From Ascoidea asiatica (lineage: Eukaryota; Ascomycota; Saccharomycetes; Ascoideales; Ascoideaceae): a stretch of 64,000 nucleotides of DNA. The notes under the pieces were generated by a model. The model was given only the letters and a program-made list of their open reading frames with translations, was not told the DNA's origin and made no database searches. Position numbers and translations under genes: made by a program. The first letter of the stretch is position 1. Each line of letters opens with the position of its first letter. Positions 22,693 through 35,062 of the stretch are shown in pieces. The stretch spans positions 8,368 to 72,367 of the forward strand of contig BCKQ01000026.1 of NCBI GenBank assembly GCA_001600695.1. Direction: 5' to 3'.

Positions 22693-23400
22693 TTATAATA
22701 AAGCTAAAAGAGTAGCAGATAAAAGGAAAGAAATAGTTGTATAGGTTGTGAATTTAATTGAATTCGCTCCATTTGAAGTAGTTGTAGTTGAATTATTTGA
22801 AGAATTAGATGCATTAGAGATTAAAGTGGTACTATTTGAATCATCTGAAGTAGTTTCTGAAGTAGTTTCTGAAGAACTTTCTGGAGAACTTCCTGAAGAA
22901 CTTTCTGAGAGATCATCAGAGAAATCATCAGAGGAAACATCAGGATCAATTTCACCAGTTTCAGTAGAGTTGGAAGAATTAGAAGTCATTGTCATATTTG
23001 TGGAATCATCATCATCATCAGAATCCTCATCAGAATCCTCATCAGAATCCTCATCAGAATCCTCATCAGAATCATCATCAGAATCATCATCACCTTCATC
23101 AGTTACAGAGTCAGATGAGTCAGAAGCATCAAGATTATCAGAATCAGTTGCAGAATCAGAAGCTGTTGAAGAAGCAGTGGAATNTGTTGAATCGGATTCA
23201 AGATCACTAGTATCGTCATCAGTAGTATCAGCATCATTACTTTCAGTTGTTTCAGTTAAATCAGTTGAGTCGGTTGAATCAGTTGAGTCAGTTACAGTTG
23301 CAAGATCAGTATCTGAAGAAAGATCTCTTTCATTAATGATTGAGGCATTAACTAGAATTAAAGAAAAGAATAAAGTTTTAGATAATTGAGATAATTTCAT
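22693..23400 (-). CDS. Ser/Thr/Asp-rich GPI-anchored wall or membrane protein
   Basis: 235 residues from the ATG at 23400, chosen because it starts a signal peptide (KLSQLSKTLFFSLILVNA). The frame is open upstream but gives a less likely start. The body is almost only Ser, Thr, Asp, Glu and Asn, with a perfect DSDE repeat around the middle and many NST/NMT-type N-glycosylation sites. The end is SNGANS followed by a hydrophobic tail (FLLSATLLALL), the signature of a GPI attachment signal with the omega site near Asn-Gly/Asn-Ser. Expected at the plasma membrane or cell wall. No catalytic domain. It faces MGS1 tail to tail and is divergent from the zinc-finger gene. Confidence 0.75.
   Translation of the reverse strand: MKLSQLSKTLFFSLILVNASIINERDLSSDTDLATVTDSTDSTDSTDLTETTESNDADTTDDDTSDLESDSTXSTASSTASDSATDSDNLDASDSSDSVTDEGDDDSDDDSDEDSDEDSDEDSDEDSDDDDDSTNMTMTSNSSNSTETGEIDPDVSSDDFSDDLSESSSGSSPESSSETTSETTSDDSNSTTLISNASNSSNNSTTTTSNGANSIKFTTYTTISFLLSATLLALL
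23012..23090 (-). repeat. Tandem 12-bp repeat coding DSDE
   Basis: TCATCAGAATCC units (reverse strand encodes Asp-Ser-Asp-Glu) are repeated about five times inside the GPI protein gene, flanked by related TCA/TCATCAGAA units. A site for length change by slippage. Confidence 0.9.
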
Positions 23401-25552
23401 TTTAATTGGAATAACTTGATTAAATATTTGTGTTTTTATTATAAAAGTTTTATTTTTAAAAATTAGGTGAAAGTGATATTTTTTCAAATAAATTAAAGAA
23501 TTATTAATTACATTGGAAAATTATTTATATTTATACAATATTATTAATTTTATAATTTGGTTTAACTTTTTGATAAAAAAAAGATGGCTGAGAGTAAACA
23601 AGTTTTAGTGAAAAAAGTATTGAATAAATAATAAAAATAATTTATATAATGAATTATTCTGAAAATTAATGTTCCAAACAAATTTTTGTTTTATAATTAA
23701 TTTAAAATGTACTAAAGGGTTATTGTTTATTTACTNAAAAAAATATAAAGTTACAAACATAAAAACATAGAATCAAGCTTTTTTATAACTTAAATTTTTT
23801 TTCTTCAATGCCTGTAAGATATTTATATTTAGAAAATCTTTCAAAGAAAGAACCTTTATATCAATTGAACCTTTTTCAGAAATTAAAGATAATTAATAAA
23901 ATTAGAAAGTGAAACACAATTTTTATTATCATTTTAACAATAAAAAACCAGTTTAAGAAAATGAGGAACAGTTTAAATTCCTTCTCGACAAAAAAAATGA
24001 AAAACGTGGGAAAAGAAATCAAATAACAAGGAAAAAGATTAGTTTTTATTAATTGAATATAGTATTTCAATAATCACCACTAAGCAAGTAGAGTTAAGAA
24101 TATTGACACTTTCTGTAACTGGCATCATTATGAAAAAACGTGAAACCCCAATTAGGAAAGTGCCCAGTAAGCTTTTTTTCTGGAGGGTTTACGAAACAGA
24201 AACCAAATATATGGGACTNCTTTTAGAGGACCCATGAAAAAGGACTCAATGCAGAACGTGACCGTGATTTACTTCAAAACCCAGCGACTTGGGAACTATT
24301 TTATTATCACGTTTTCAGGTCTGTGAATCTGACNTCAAACGTGACGCCACANGAATAGAGTCGGAATACTTTCCGATGGGATCATAAAAAGCGGTTTGAG
24401 GGATAAAAATGAAGACTGAAGCGAAGCGACACAAATGAAAGTCATTCAAGTCTTTGCTATTTCCGGAACTGCCAAAATGGCACGTGAAACCCGACCTGTC
24501 AAGCTCAAATATAGAAATTATGGGACCTAAAATAAAAACCGGGGTACCCCCAGGGGGTGTGCTACCCCCGGTGCCGCACTGNTATTGGCTGGAGAGCCAG
24601 NTGTTCGGAGTCCATGAACGCACGATAATGCCAGTTTGGACTTTAGCAACCGAGGTTTATCAGCCTCGTGACTGTTTTTNGACGCGTACAGACGTACCCC
24701 GCTTTTTNCTACGAAAGTGTGGCGCGCGTGTCTTATTATTGGTTGACCTGACCCAGATTAGGCAGACGCCTTGTCCCCAGCCACCTGTTTTGATTGCTGG
24801 GCCGCTGCGCCAATCGCGCTGGAGCTCAGCGACGGTTGCTGTCCCTGCACTTTTTGCAGGCCTTNATTTTTTTCCGGTCGAATTTCTTCAGAACTTCGCA
24901 GCTCCAGCCATTAACCATCGACAGTTAGCAATCAACAGTTTAGTATCAGTTTAACAGTTCAGCAGATGAAGAATTTAGGATTAATTTCTTCTCTGGTGAG
25001 CAAACAGCAACAGAAGCATTGGACCATTGGACCATTTAAGTATGTGGGTATTTGTTGAAGTGGATTTTGTTTCACTGGAATATCATTTGGCTCTGTTCTT
25101 TTATTTTTCCAAAGAATATAAAAAAGAACAATAATAATAATAGTAATAATAATAGTATTAATAATAATAATAATAATAATAAAGGAAGGAACAATTGCAG
25201 TAACAATAGTAGTAACAACCATAAAACAAATACGAATAGCAATAGCAATAGCAATAGCAACTTCAAGAACAAGAACAAGAACAAGAACAAGAATAGTCAA
25301 GTCACAAGAGAACAGTAGCAATAGTAAAACTGGTAATGATAATATTCCATTCACAAACACTTACTTAAGTACCTCTAATAAGATATCTAATAAGATATTT
25401 GCTTTATAAATCTTCAAATATCTCTGTTTATAAATCTTTGAATATTCAATATAAAATATTCAATATAAAACATTTAATATAAAATATAAAATATTAGAGA
25501 TCAAATATAATAAATTATAAAAAAAACTATTATTTAATGATATAAACTAAAT
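23401..25552. promoter_or_regulatory. Divergent promoter region with GC island, upstream of zinc-finger gene
   Basis: 2.15 kb without a convincing gene. 24450-24860 is strongly GC-rich, with CACGTG at 24481-24486 and the self-complementary stretch GGGGTACCCCCAGGGGG at 24541-24557. 25120-25320 is a purine-rich set of AAT, AGCAAT and AACAAG repeats, probably the 5' leader of the downstream gene. ORFs here are by-products of composition. Confidence 0.5.
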
Positions 25553-28500
25553 ATGAGTGATTCAATTGCAAATTCAAATTCAAATTCAATTTCAAATAAC
25601 AATAATAGTCTTACTAATACTAATAGTTTGAACACTAATAATATCAATAATAATATCAATAATAATATTAATAATAATCTCGATAATAATATTAATAATA
25701 ATATCAATAATAATATTAATAATAATATATTTCAAAATATTGATAAACAAAATTTCCCAATTACTAATTTTCCAATAATTTCAAATAATAATATTATTAA
25801 TAATCCTCATATTTTAGGTTATACACCTTCTGGTAAACCAAGATTATATCAATGTAATATTTGTTTAAGATCTTTTGCAAGACTTGAACATTTAAAAAGG
25901 CATGAAAGATCTCATACAAAAGAAAAACCATTTAATTGTGGAGTTTGTAATAGAAAATTCTCAAGAAGAGATTTACTTTTAAGACATGCTGAAAAATTAC
26001 ATGGTGGTTGTTCTGATGCTGTTAAAAGATTAAGACGTAGAAGATCTCAAATTAATTCAAATGTAAATTTAAAAATCTTAAAACCTGATATTAAATTAAA
26101 TTCAAATTTACAAAATATTTTAGAAATTCAAAATAATTTAAAAAATATTTCTACAACTAGTATTAAAAGTTCAAATAGTACTGAAACTGATTTATCTTTA
26201 TCTTCAAATTCAAATAAAATTATATCTTCTTCAAAAATTATTTCTCCTACTGGTTCTCCAATTAATTTACCAATTAATTTACCAATTAATTTGCCAAATA
26301 ATCCTTCAAAAATTTCATCTAGTAATTCTCCAACCAATTCCCAAAAAATTTCTTCTACTAATTCCCCAACTAATTCTTCAATTGAAATTAATATCTCTCC
26401 AAAAAATTTGAATAACAATATTAACCCTCCAACTGGTATTTTTACAAAAAAATTTAATACTTTATCATCAAATAATATAAATTCTCTTAATATTATTAAT
26501 AATAATAATTCTTTATTTAAACATCAATTAAATTTACATTCAATTAATAAAAATTTTCAAAAAAGAAGAGCTTCATTTTCGGCTTCAAGTGCAGAAAATT
26601 ATGCAATTCCAAAAATTAATTTAACTTCAAATAATGATCCAAATCAAAATTTATTCTCAAATTTTATTCATGATAATTCAAATACTAATAATCCTACTAA
26701 TAATTCTACTACTAATAATATTAATAATAATAACAACATGGTTGAGGATAATAATCCTAAATTCTTTGCAGATTCAATAGAATTTTCAACTCCTCAACTT
26801 ATTCCAATTGATGACAATGATGATGATGATAATAATAATAATAATAGCAATCATTTTTATAAAGATCCAATTTTAAATCATTTAAAGGAAAAAGATACTT
26901 TTTCTTTAGAAAATAATAAAAAAAATAATTTCAATAATAAAATTATTAATAATTTTCCTAATAATTTCAATGAATCGAATAATACAAATAGTATAAATAA
27001 TACAAATAATACAAATAATACAAATAATACAAATAATACAAATAATACAAATAATACAAATAATAATATGTATAATACTTTGCCTAATATTAATAACAAT
27101 AGTCATACTAGTAATAACACTACTAACACTAATAATAGTAATAGTAATAATAATATTTATGGTGATTATAATATTTATGGTGTTGAAACTCCAAATGTTG
27201 AAGATTGGCTTTCCAAAGTTTTAGATCAATCAAATGTTTCAACTAATAATTATTCAGATAATATATTATTTGAAAAAATTCATCAGTCTTTAAAAAATTC
27301 AGACTTGAATACAATAAGTAATAAAATTATTTCTTTTAAAAATCAAATGGGTAAAGTAAGTTCTTCAGAATTTAATTCTCCAATTTCTCAAGATGCCAAT
27401 AATCATATTATCNATACTATTAATAATATAAATAATAATTTAAATAATACTCTTAATAATCAAAAGGACTCAAATGTTAATTCTGATATCGATGATGAAT
27501 TACAGGGTTATTCGTTTTATGATATGAATTCGAATAATATGAATTCAAGTAATATGAACGCAAATATAAACTCGAATAATCTCGCGAATAATTTGGATAG
27601 CATGAATAACACGAATAATATGAATGGCATGAATAATATGAACAATATAAATGACATTAATAATTTAAATAATATAAATAACCTGAATGACCTGAATGAC
27701 CTGAATAACATAAATAACATACATAACACAAATAGCATAAATAACCTGGATAGTATGAATAACTTAAATATGAATATTGGAAAGAATAATCTAAATAATT
27801 TGAATAACTTAAGGAATACAAATAATGTTAATAATCTCATCAATCTGAATAATCTGAATAATCTGAATAATCTGAATAATTTAAATAATCTGAATAATCT
27901 GAATAATCTGAATAATCTGAATAATTCAATTGAAATAAATAATACAAGTAGTTTAGATTTAAATCAATCAAATGTCAATAAACCGGATGTTAATCTTCAA
28001 CTCAAACTGGAATCATTGAATAGCGTTGACACTGAAATATCTTTTGAAAATAATTTTTTAGCTCAAAACTTAGATAACAATCTTAATCTAACTTCTCAAA
28101 ATCGTTTATCACTTCTTCATGAAATAACTGAAGAGTATGAGACTGTAAAAGATATTCAAATCCCTNGATTAAACATCGGTGTCGATAAAGCTAATAATGA
28201 TAACGTTCATAATACAAATGAATCGGTTAGAAATCTGGGAAATAATATGATAAAGTCTTTTTCGGAATTTGCTCCCAAGAATAAGGGATTTAGATATCCA
28301 GGTGTATATAATGGTTATTCTTATTATGGTAATGTCAGAGTACCTTTAGAGAATAACTACCCTAATGTGTTCACTGACTTGAGTAATAAAACGACAGACT
28401 GCAATACCCCTATGACCCATTTTCCAAAAGATGTTCAAAATTCATTCATTGATTTTACAACAAGGCATGATATTTCTAAAAACTACCTAATCAAAGATAA

Positions 28501-30472
28501 TTTTCCCAAATCATCTTTATTTTCATCAAGAATGATATCCAAAATCAACACAACTCTTTCAAAATACCCCTTTGTTGGAATTGTTTCCCCAGAAATTCCA
28601 GACAAAGATTTATTAAACCGGTTTGTATTTATATGTCAAAGCAATTTTTTAAATCATTTCCCTTTCATACATCCATTTTTTTTAACCGAAGAGAATATGC
28701 AGAAATTAATTGAATGCTATTGGGAGAATGGTATTCAAGGTAACTCAAATATAAATGACATTCAAAACAACTTAAATACCAATCCTGTTGAAGTTCAAGC
28801 CGAGAAAGATTCTGCTATTGTTTGTCTTCCCTTATTATTGGCAGCAACGGGAGCTGCTTTCTGTGGAAAAATAGCAGAATCTTCAAGTTTATATGAAGCA
28901 TCTAGAAGATGTATACATGTGTATCTTGATTTAAGAAAAAAAAACTCAAGTTCTTCCAATACCTATTCCCCATTATGGTTAATTCAAGCCCTAACATTAA
29001 GTACCATTTTTGGTCTATTTGGTCAAGCAAATCCTTCCTCTTCGGGAATAATCAAGCAAGTGAATGCTTTGGTTGATTTAATTAGAACTTCTAATTTAGT
29101 TTGCTTAAAATTCAACTACCCTCCTAATGATTCTAATTTAACTGGTCTGGACAACTCCTCTTATATTAATGAAAATTATTTCCAAAGTTATTTGATCTAC
29201 CAATCCAAACTCAGAACTATATATACAGTTTTCAATTTAGGAAATCTTTTATGCCAGCTTTATGACTCAAATGAAGTGAATTGTTTGGTTTATAAAGAAA
29301 TGTTTTGTGTTTTACCCGATTTTGAAGTTTTCTGGAAGTGTAGTAGTGTTGAAGAATTTAGAAAGGTTATGAAGTTTTTCCATGAACAGGCTAGGGAAAT
29401 AAACTTAAATTTTCAAAATATATTAAGAGACATAACTACTAAAAACAAAACTAGCTATAAAGTTTCCGAATTTGGGCTTCTTTGTTTGCAATTTGGATTA
29501 TTTCAGTATTTGCAGAATAATGCTAATTCAAGTCTAGATGGTTTGGAATTTGCTAATTTTTCTCATCTTCTTTTGGATTTTAGAAANACAGGCTCGTCAA
29601 TTAGTATGACAGATTACTTTATGAGGTCCGACGTTTTGCTTTTAAACGATTATTTAATTCTTAATAGCCTTTATCGGAAGCATTCTAAGTTAAATGAAGT
29701 AAAATCGAAAATATGGAATGGCCAAACCACAGACTTATTTGAAATCATCATTGCGAGCTTCAAAAGCTCTCCNACTTTAGAAAAGAATAATACGGAATTC
29801 AAAGCTGATCAATATATTGATTTTGGCATGCTTGGTGATAAAAATACTTTTTTAATAGTCGATTTTTCCATTAAAATAGTTTTAGAAATAGCATTCACTT
29901 TATACAGCCCCGATGACATTTCCAAACTAATTAGTATCTCCGACAACGTTCACAATTCAAATTATGAAATATTTCAACGGTTAATCGAGTCTCTAGGATC
30001 TAAAAATTGCAACTTTTCAAATCGTGATTCTTCTTTATCTCTTTACAGTCAAGTTCTTTTTGATGCTTTTATATCAATTTTTATCTATTGTTATGAATTT
30101 GAACAATTTTGTGAAAAAACAGAGAAAAATTTTGCAATGAACTCTTCAAAAAATAATTCTTCGCCTTACAGTTTTTCACTTCTTGATCTTGTTAATAANG
30201 ACAGATTTTTTGAAAACATAAAGTATTACAAATTAATAGGTTCAGTGATCGAGAAGTTACAATTTGCGATAGAAAGAACTTTTGAGAATGGTTTCAAAGT
30301 TACTAAAAGATCTTCAAAAGATCTTCAAAATTCTCTAAAAATTCTTGGTCTAGGAACTTTACTTTTTAAAGAGTTGACAACGAAAAATATTGGTTTTCCC
30401 ATATTTGATCATTTGCTGTATTGCTTAAAAATTACTCAAGATCAATTTTTTGCTCATATTAATGATTCATGA
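25553..30472 (+). CDS. ADR1/RSF2-type C2H2 zinc-finger transcription factor
   Basis: 1639 residues. Two adjacent C2H2 fingers at ~101-123 and ~129-150 ([21 protein letters not shown] and [22 protein letters not shown]) have the FARxEHLKRH and FxRRDLLxRH helices of Adr1, Rsf2 and Tda9, which bind G-rich elements. A long Asn-rich linker (to ~residue 930) contains NNT and LNN repeats. The C-terminal ~600 residues form a fungal_trans-like domain, for example [31 protein letters not shown] and [18 protein letters not shown]. In S. cerevisiae Adr1 and Rsf2 act on glycerol, ethanol and respiratory genes, which fits the nearby GUT1 and glycerol channel. Which of the three it matches cannot be settled by eye. 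Confidence 0.88.
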   Translation: MSDSIANSNSNSISNNNNSLTNTNSLNTNNINNNINNNINNNLDNNINNNINNNINNNIFQNIDKQNFPITNFPIISNNNIINNPHILGYTPSGKPRLYQCNICLRSFARLEHLKRHERSHTKEKPFNCGVCNRKFSRRDLLLRHAEKLHGGCSDAVKRLRRRRSQINSNVNLKILKPDIKLNSNLQNILEIQNNLKNISTTSIKSSNSTETDLSLSSNSNKIISSSKIISPTGSPINLPINLPINLPNNPSKISSSNSPTNSQKISSTNSPTNSSIEINISPKNLNNNINPPTGIFTKKFNTLSSNNINSLNIINNNNSLFKHQLNLHSINKNFQKRRASFSASSAENYAIPKINLTSNNDPNQNLFSNFIHDNSNTNNPTNNSTTNNINNNNNMVEDNNPKFFADSIEFSTPQLIPIDDNDDDDNNNNNSNHFYKDPILNHLKEKDTFSLENNKKNNFNNKIINNFPNNFNESNNTNSINNTNNTNNTNNTNNTNNTNNTNNNMYNTLPNINNNSHTSNNTTNTNNSNSNNNIYGDYNIYGVETPNVEDWLSKVLDQSNVSTNNYSDNILFEKIHQSLKNSDLNTISNKIISFKNQMGKVSSSEFNSPISQDANNHIIXTINNINNNLNNTLNNQKDSNVNSDIDDELQGYSFYDMNSNNMNSSNMNANINSNNLANNLDSMNNTNNMNGMNNMNNINDINNLNNINNLNDLNDLNNINNIHNTNSINNLDSMNNLNMNIGKNNLNNLNNLRNTNNVNNLINLNNLNNLNNLNNLNNLNNLNNLNNLNNSIEINNTSSLDLNQSNVNKPDVNLQLKLESLNSVDTEISFENNFLAQNLDNNLNLTSQNRLSLLHEITEEYETVKDIQIPXLNIGVDKANNDNVHNTNESVRNLGNNMIKSFSEFAPKNKGFRYPGVYNGYSYYGNVRVPLENNYPNVFTDLSNKTTDCNTPMTHFPKDVQNSFIDFTTRHDISKNYLIKDNFPKSSLFSSRMISKINTTLSKYPFVGIVSPEIPDKDLLNRFVFICQSNFLNHFPFIHPFFLTEENMQKLIECYWENGIQGNSNINDIQNNLNTNPVEVQAEKDSAIVCLPLLLAATGAAFCGKIAESSSLYEASRRCIHVYLDLRKKNSSSSNTYSPLWLIQALTLSTIFGLFGQANPSSSGIIKQVNALVDLIRTSNLVCLKFNYPPNDSNLTGLDNSSYINENYFQSYLIYQSKLRTIYTVFNLGNLLCQLYDSNEVNCLVYKEMFCVLPDFEVFWKCSSVEEFRKVMKFFHEQAREINLNFQNILRDITTKNKTSYKVSEFGLLCLQFGLFQYLQNNANSSLDGLEFANFSHLLLDFRXTGSSISMTDYFMRSDVLLLNDYLILNSLYRKHSKLNEVKSKIWNGQTTDLFEIIIASFKSSXTLEKNNTEFKADQYIDFGMLGDKNTFLIVDFSIKIVLEIAFTLYSPDDISKLISISDNVHNSNYEIFQRLIESLGSKNCNFSNRDSSLSLYSQVLFDAFISIFIYCYEFEQFCEKTEKNFAMNSSKNNSSPYSFSLLDLVNXDRFFENIKYYKLIGSVIEKLQFAIERTFENGFKVTKRSSKDLQNSLKILGLGTLLFKELTTKNIGFPIFDHLLYCLKITQDQFFAHINDS
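26990..27069 (+). repeat. Tandem AATAATACA (Asn-Asn-Thr) repeat
   Basis: About seven perfect 9-bp units inside the zinc-finger gene. Confidence 0.9.
27838..27931 (+). repeat. Tandem CTGAATAAT (Leu-Asn-Asn) repeat
   Basis: About ten 9-bp units. The first codon is mostly CTG, with a TTA unit in the middle and CTC/TTG/TTA in imperfect units upstream (27660-27840). Confidence 0.9.
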
Positions 30473-31392
30473 TATTTCAAAATTTAAGCATTAAATCTCA
30501 CTTTTTTTTGAGATTTTGTTCTGTATGGATTGGCCATGGCTATAAGATTTGTAGCAAATTAGAACTAGTGTAGACTTTTCTTTTTTCGGCTACTGTACTA
30601 AAATAGTTAGATTCAACATAAATGTAACGTAATCAATCAATAACCACAAATTTTTAGTTCAAGGAGATAAAAATATTGATTTGGAGTAAGATTCAGGTAA
30701 ATATTTATAATAAACTCCTCTTAGCTTGATTTTAATCATACTTGATTGTTTGAGATTTCGCCTTCTATGACAAAGCTGAGCAATTAATTTTTGTTTTCTA
30801 GTATTTTAATTTTAAAGTTAAATATGGAAACTAGTATTAAAGAAGAATTTAATTAGAGCCTGTGTTTATGCATTTCAGAAAAGAATTTCATAGGCCCGAA
30901 TGCTCTTGCAAAGTTTCTTACGATTTTTTTCCTAGCTAATACGTTATAACTTTAAAAATGAGAAAAAAAATGGGCTTATTTGTATTTAGATCAAACTTAT
31001 TACTATTTTCCCATGAAATATTTACACTATTTTGCTAATCTAGAAAGCCTGTTCAATTATTTTTTTTATCAAATTATTAGAATGTAAAAAAGAAATAAAA
31101 TCATCTGGAAAACAAAAGTCCAAAACCTTTCTTTTTTTTTAATTTGAAGCGTTTGTAGATTAATGCAAATAATATACAAACAGTAAAATTAGTATCCTAA
31201 CAAAAATAAAATTTAATCGGAATTTCTTTAAAATTGGATCTTAAGAGATTTCGAAGTTTAGTACTTCGTTTATCTTGAGCCAGCTACATTTTTTAACTGC
31301 TTCAGAGGTCACATTCTGCAGAATTTGAAAGTAGATCCATTTCTTGTTTATTACATAAAATATATTGTTTCAACTTAGTTTAACTGCAATGA
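30473..31392. other. Gap between convergent zinc-finger and HMG-box genes
   Basis: 920 bp. No gene, repeat or RNA recognised. T-rich runs near both gene ends suit two facing terminators. Confidence 0.5.
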
Positions 31393-32157
31393 TTATATAT
31401 GAGCGTTTTCATGATGTTCAAAATAAAATATATCTTCTTCCATTATTCTTGAGTTTTGAGATAAATACTTTTTGGAAACTCTTAAAGGCGCATTTTCCAA
31501 ATTTACGTCAGTTTTTGGCTCAACTGCCATTCTTTTCTTTCCTTTCGGTTGTTTATGCTTCTTTTTCCTAATAGAAAATTTCATAGTTAGAGGCCTTAAT
31601 TTTGTCTTAGACGGTGCTTTTCTGGATTTTATAGGAGCAGAGTAGGAACTTGAGCACAAGTTCAAGTAATCCATTTTTGTGTTATACCCACTCCCAAATC
31701 TAGTAGAAGCTGTTTTCGAGTCACCTTCTGAAGCATTGAAGCTATATATTAAATGCTCTTCTTCGTAAAGTACGTTTTCTAAATAAGCAAGATATTGAAA
31801 ATAAGAATTGAAAAAAGAGCTTCGATTCCTCCACAAAAAAGATACAATTTTAGAAACGTCATCTGTAGTTCCATTTATTATCCTATTTAATGACATTCTT
31901 GCTATAATAAATTTGTTCCGAGGTTTTGATTTGATTTTTTTACCCTTCCTTTTGGTCTTCAGTGGCTCTTTATTTTTGCTTTGTTGAATATCATAGTTTA
32001 TGAAAGCGCACTCTTTTGCTTGTTTATTCTTGAATTGATTCGACGTTATACTTGATATAGCTGGAAAGCTTTTAGATTCGAGAAAAGATCCGTCTGAATC
32101 AGTAGATTCTTCGAGCTGAAAGCATAAAGTGTTGTTACTCACAAATATATATTCCAT
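31393..32157 (-). CDS. HMG-box protein, putative mating-type gene (a2-like)
   Basis: 254 residues. A single HMG-type box at ~78-140: KPRNKFIIAR opens it (HMG consensus RPRNAFILFR), then DDVSKIVSFLWRN (consensus EISKIIGxxWRN), LAYLEN and EEEH. Highly basic runs flank it (KTKRKGKKIKSK before, RKKKHKQPKGKKR after). The spacing between the first helix and the Trp is ~5 residues shorter than in a typical HMG box and close to that of the MATalpha1 alpha-box, while spacing after the Trp is HMG-like. With a MATa1 gene 12 kb away, the best reading is the HMG gene of a MATa locus (a2). The alternatives are a divergent alpha1 or an unrelated HMG regulator such as a Rox1/Rfg1 relative. Confidence 0.6.
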   Translation of the reverse strand: MEYIFVSNNTLCFQLEESTDSDGSFLESKSFPAISSITSNQFKNKQAKECAFINYDIQQSKNKEPLKTKRKGKKIKSKPRNKFIIARMSLNRIINGTTDDVSKIVSFLWRNRSSFFNSYFQYLAYLENVLYEEEHLIYSFNASEGDSKTASTRFGSGYNTKMDYLNLCSSSYSAPIKSRKAPSKTKLRPLTMKFSIRKKKHKQPKGKKRMAVEPKTDVNLENAPLRVSKKYLSQNSRIMEEDIFYFEHHENAHI

Positions 32158-33838
32158 TTGAGATAATTTTTTAGCTATTAGTATGATTAAGCCCTTCTGT
32201 GAACAAGGTTTTAGTGTCTCTAAAAGTAATCTTGAAATCAGTGAAATATATTCTCAATAAGAATAAGTTTTCCAAAATATTATTACTAACATTACATTTG
32301 AAATTTCACTTAGTAAGGAGCCACTGACCCGTGGTTTTGGGTGGCAAAGAATATTCTCAAGTACTGGTACAGTCCTGAAGCTCCATTGCTAGAAAGGCTT
32401 ACTTTGGAAAGCATTGCTATTTTTTGATTACACACAAAATTGAAATATTTCAATAAAAGTTGGGCTGACCTAAGTTTTTAACTTATCATGTAATCTTAAA
32501 CCACGTGACTTTCATAGTTAATTTTAGCTTACAAAGCTAAAGTAGAGATTTTTACAAACTGATTTAACGTGTAATTTCAGGTTTAGCGTGCAAAAACAAA
32601 TTACACGTTATTTTGTCAGGTTCGTGTAAGTTTTTTTTGTTAAATTATAAGTTTTGCGCGCAAAAATAACTCCCCTTTTTAAAGTAAATTCAATCCACAA
32701 TTCCTCAACACGGTTAGTAAAAATAGTCTTCCGTCTTGTGGACATTTTTATAAAATCCCAAATTCATAAAACCGTTGTTATATAAAATTCAAAAACAAAT
32801 TCCATTTATAACGCTTTATTACGTGCAGATTTTGATGATAGCACGAGCCAGAGTACCGCTAAGTAAGTATTAGTGGTCAATCAGTAAATTCCGAGTGCTC
32901 CCAACCCTGAATGACTTTTATCAATATTTATCTGGAAGTCCAAGATTATTGGATGCAATATAATTTTTAACAACATCCATAAAACTGGCCTCCCAGTAAA
33001 AAATTGAAGAATTCCGCAATTTTGGTCTCAATTTACAAAATCCAAAATAATATTAAAATATTAATTAAATCCAAATAGATTATATCTACAATTGATATTC
33101 TATATTTATTGTATTTTTTTTGTTTCTTTCTATGTACTGTATATATATACGCATTTTTTATTCTACTTAATCTTTCTTTTTTCATTTCTTTTTTTTTTTG
33201 GATTACCGGTCACTCTATTATTTTCTTAATATTTTTATTAAAACTTATAGTTTCAACATTTATTCATATAACAATTATTCAATCATTATTATAAGGAAAT
33301 GACCTTCTATTTTAATTTATAAAAATCTTTGCAAACACAAATAAATATATACTTAAATTCAATTATTGCTTTATAATTTAAATTCAACATGGTTGTCTCT
33401 CGGAATTTCAAAATTTCATTATCAAATAACTATGGAAATGACAAATCTTCCCCAGAGAATTTACTTTGACATGTTCTTTCACATGTTCCGATTGATACAA
33501 TAAATCATTCAAACACCTTTATCGATGAAATCTGTTTACAATAAAAATGCTGATTGCCAAGACAGTATGTGCTGTTTAGCACTTTTATACGTGCCTCGCT
33601 GCAACATATCTGTTGGGATTCTTGAGACATAATGGAATAAATTAAGTTGGTTTAGTGTAACAATTACTAAGGTTCATGAACAATGATGTCAATATTATAA
33701 TTTGAATGATAATAAATATTAGGTATTAATATATGTAATTTAATAAATATAAAACTCGATAATTTCAAAGCGAAATAAAATTAAAAAGCGTGGAGACAAC
33801 AACAAACATATTTATATAGTTTTGGGTACATCGAGCAA
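32158..33838. other. Upstream region of the HMG-box gene
   Basis: Contains CACGTG at 32502-32507 and a patch at 32560-32650 with the near-repeat GTGTAATTTCAGGTTTAGCGTGCAAAA / GTGTAAG...TTTTGCGCGCAAAA. No gene recognised. The T-rich stretch 33090-33290 has only a chance ORF. Confidence 0.4.
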
Positions 33839-34190
33839 TCAATTTTCTTCATCACTTGAAAAGTCAATAACTCTTAATTTTCGCTTTTTATTTTTAGTAC
33901 TTCTGTGGCCTCGGCGTAAAAATTCAGAGCTATAATTAACATCAAAACTCTCTAACAGCCAAGGCCAATTTTTAAAGGATAAACCATTCGGATTATTCCT
34001 TCATAGTTTGTTAATCAATTGCACTTTTGTTGAGTAATATTTGTGATACCAATATGGTTCTTCACAGCCGTTGAAAAGGAAATTATCCAATTTGTTTTCA
34101 TTTGAACTGGTCAATTATCTTCACAGTTTACCCAACGTTTTGGATTTAATGCTTTCTTCATAATTGATTCTTCCGATTGGCTACCAACCA
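33839..34190 (-). pseudogene. Broken coding remnant of unknown identity
   Basis: The minus strand holds protein-like sequence in two frames. One is open from about 34060 down to the TGA at 33839 apart from one internal TGA, with CEEPYWYHKYYSTKVQL, NWPWLLESFDVNYSSEF and a basic, acidic-tipped end (KNKKRKLR...DFSSDEE). The segment just upstream continues in another frame (KRWVNCEDN, TGA, PVQMKTNW). The density of Trp/Tyr and the nuclear-signal-like tail look like real protein. I do not recognise it, and it lies within the mating-type interval. Confidence 0.35.
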
Positions 34191-35062
34191 GTGAGGGATT
34201 AAAGGGAAATGCAACATTTGTTGCTTGTCAACAAGTAGGTGGAGCAGCCATTTTTAGTTGAAGTAATTTTAGTAATATTAGTGACTGAAGGAAAAGAAAA
34301 AAAAAAGAAAAAGATTAACTCAAATATTTTTGACAACGAGTGACAACGAGCACCAACAACTGACAACACATATATTGAACATCCAACATTCAATATAAAA
34401 AATAAGTCACGTGTCATAGTTGAAATATATTTGAATTAAACTTAAAAGAAATAAAAATAAAGAAATAATAATTGCCTGTAAAAGCATAAAAAGAAAAAGT
34501 AAAATAAATGAAAACAATTTTAACAATATCATTGGGCATCCTGCATTTAAACTACGTAACATTACTGGTAAGCAAATAAATAGTAACTTCCTAATAGCTA
34601 ATAGTTAAATGTAAAGTCTTCTCTCGGGTAAGAACAGGTTTTTTATCACGTTTTTTGTTTTACTATTTTGGCGATAAAGTACTGTACAGGTCGCATCTAT
34701 TGTTTGCTTTGTTTGGATCTACATGATTAAGTGTGTGAACTGATAATATTGATCACCTGTTAACTTTTATCATATTATCAGACATTTTTGTTGTTGTTAA
34801 ATTCTATGGATGTTAGAGTTATTATCAAAAAAGAAAGAATGTTGACGATTGTCAAACACTATTATTTGGGATAACACTAATAATTTTTTTCCTAATATTC
34901 TACTAACTAAATTCCAAGGAATAAGTTGTTTGTTGAATTATTCTTCTTTGGGTAGCCTATTTATAAATTTTGCAACATTCAGAGTTTTAACTCGAGATAT
35001 ATGAAGAAATCAACTTGAATCCGATAATATTTTATTATTTCTACCTAAAAACAATATTTATT
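34191..35062. promoter_or_regulatory. Upstream region of the ArfGAP gene
   Basis: 870 bp. CACGTG at 34409-34414. A repeated GACAACGAGTGACAACGAG unit lies at 34332-34350. No gene recognised. Confidence 0.4.

Noticed and set aside
22748-23389. 213-codon plus-strand ORF opposite the GPI protein
   Set aside because: Mirror of the Ser/Asp repeat. The minus strand has signal peptide and GPI tail.
24454-24954. 166-codon ORF in the GC-rich promoter island
   Set aside because: Open only because the island is GC-rich. Pro/Val/Leu composition, Ns inside and no recognisable domain.
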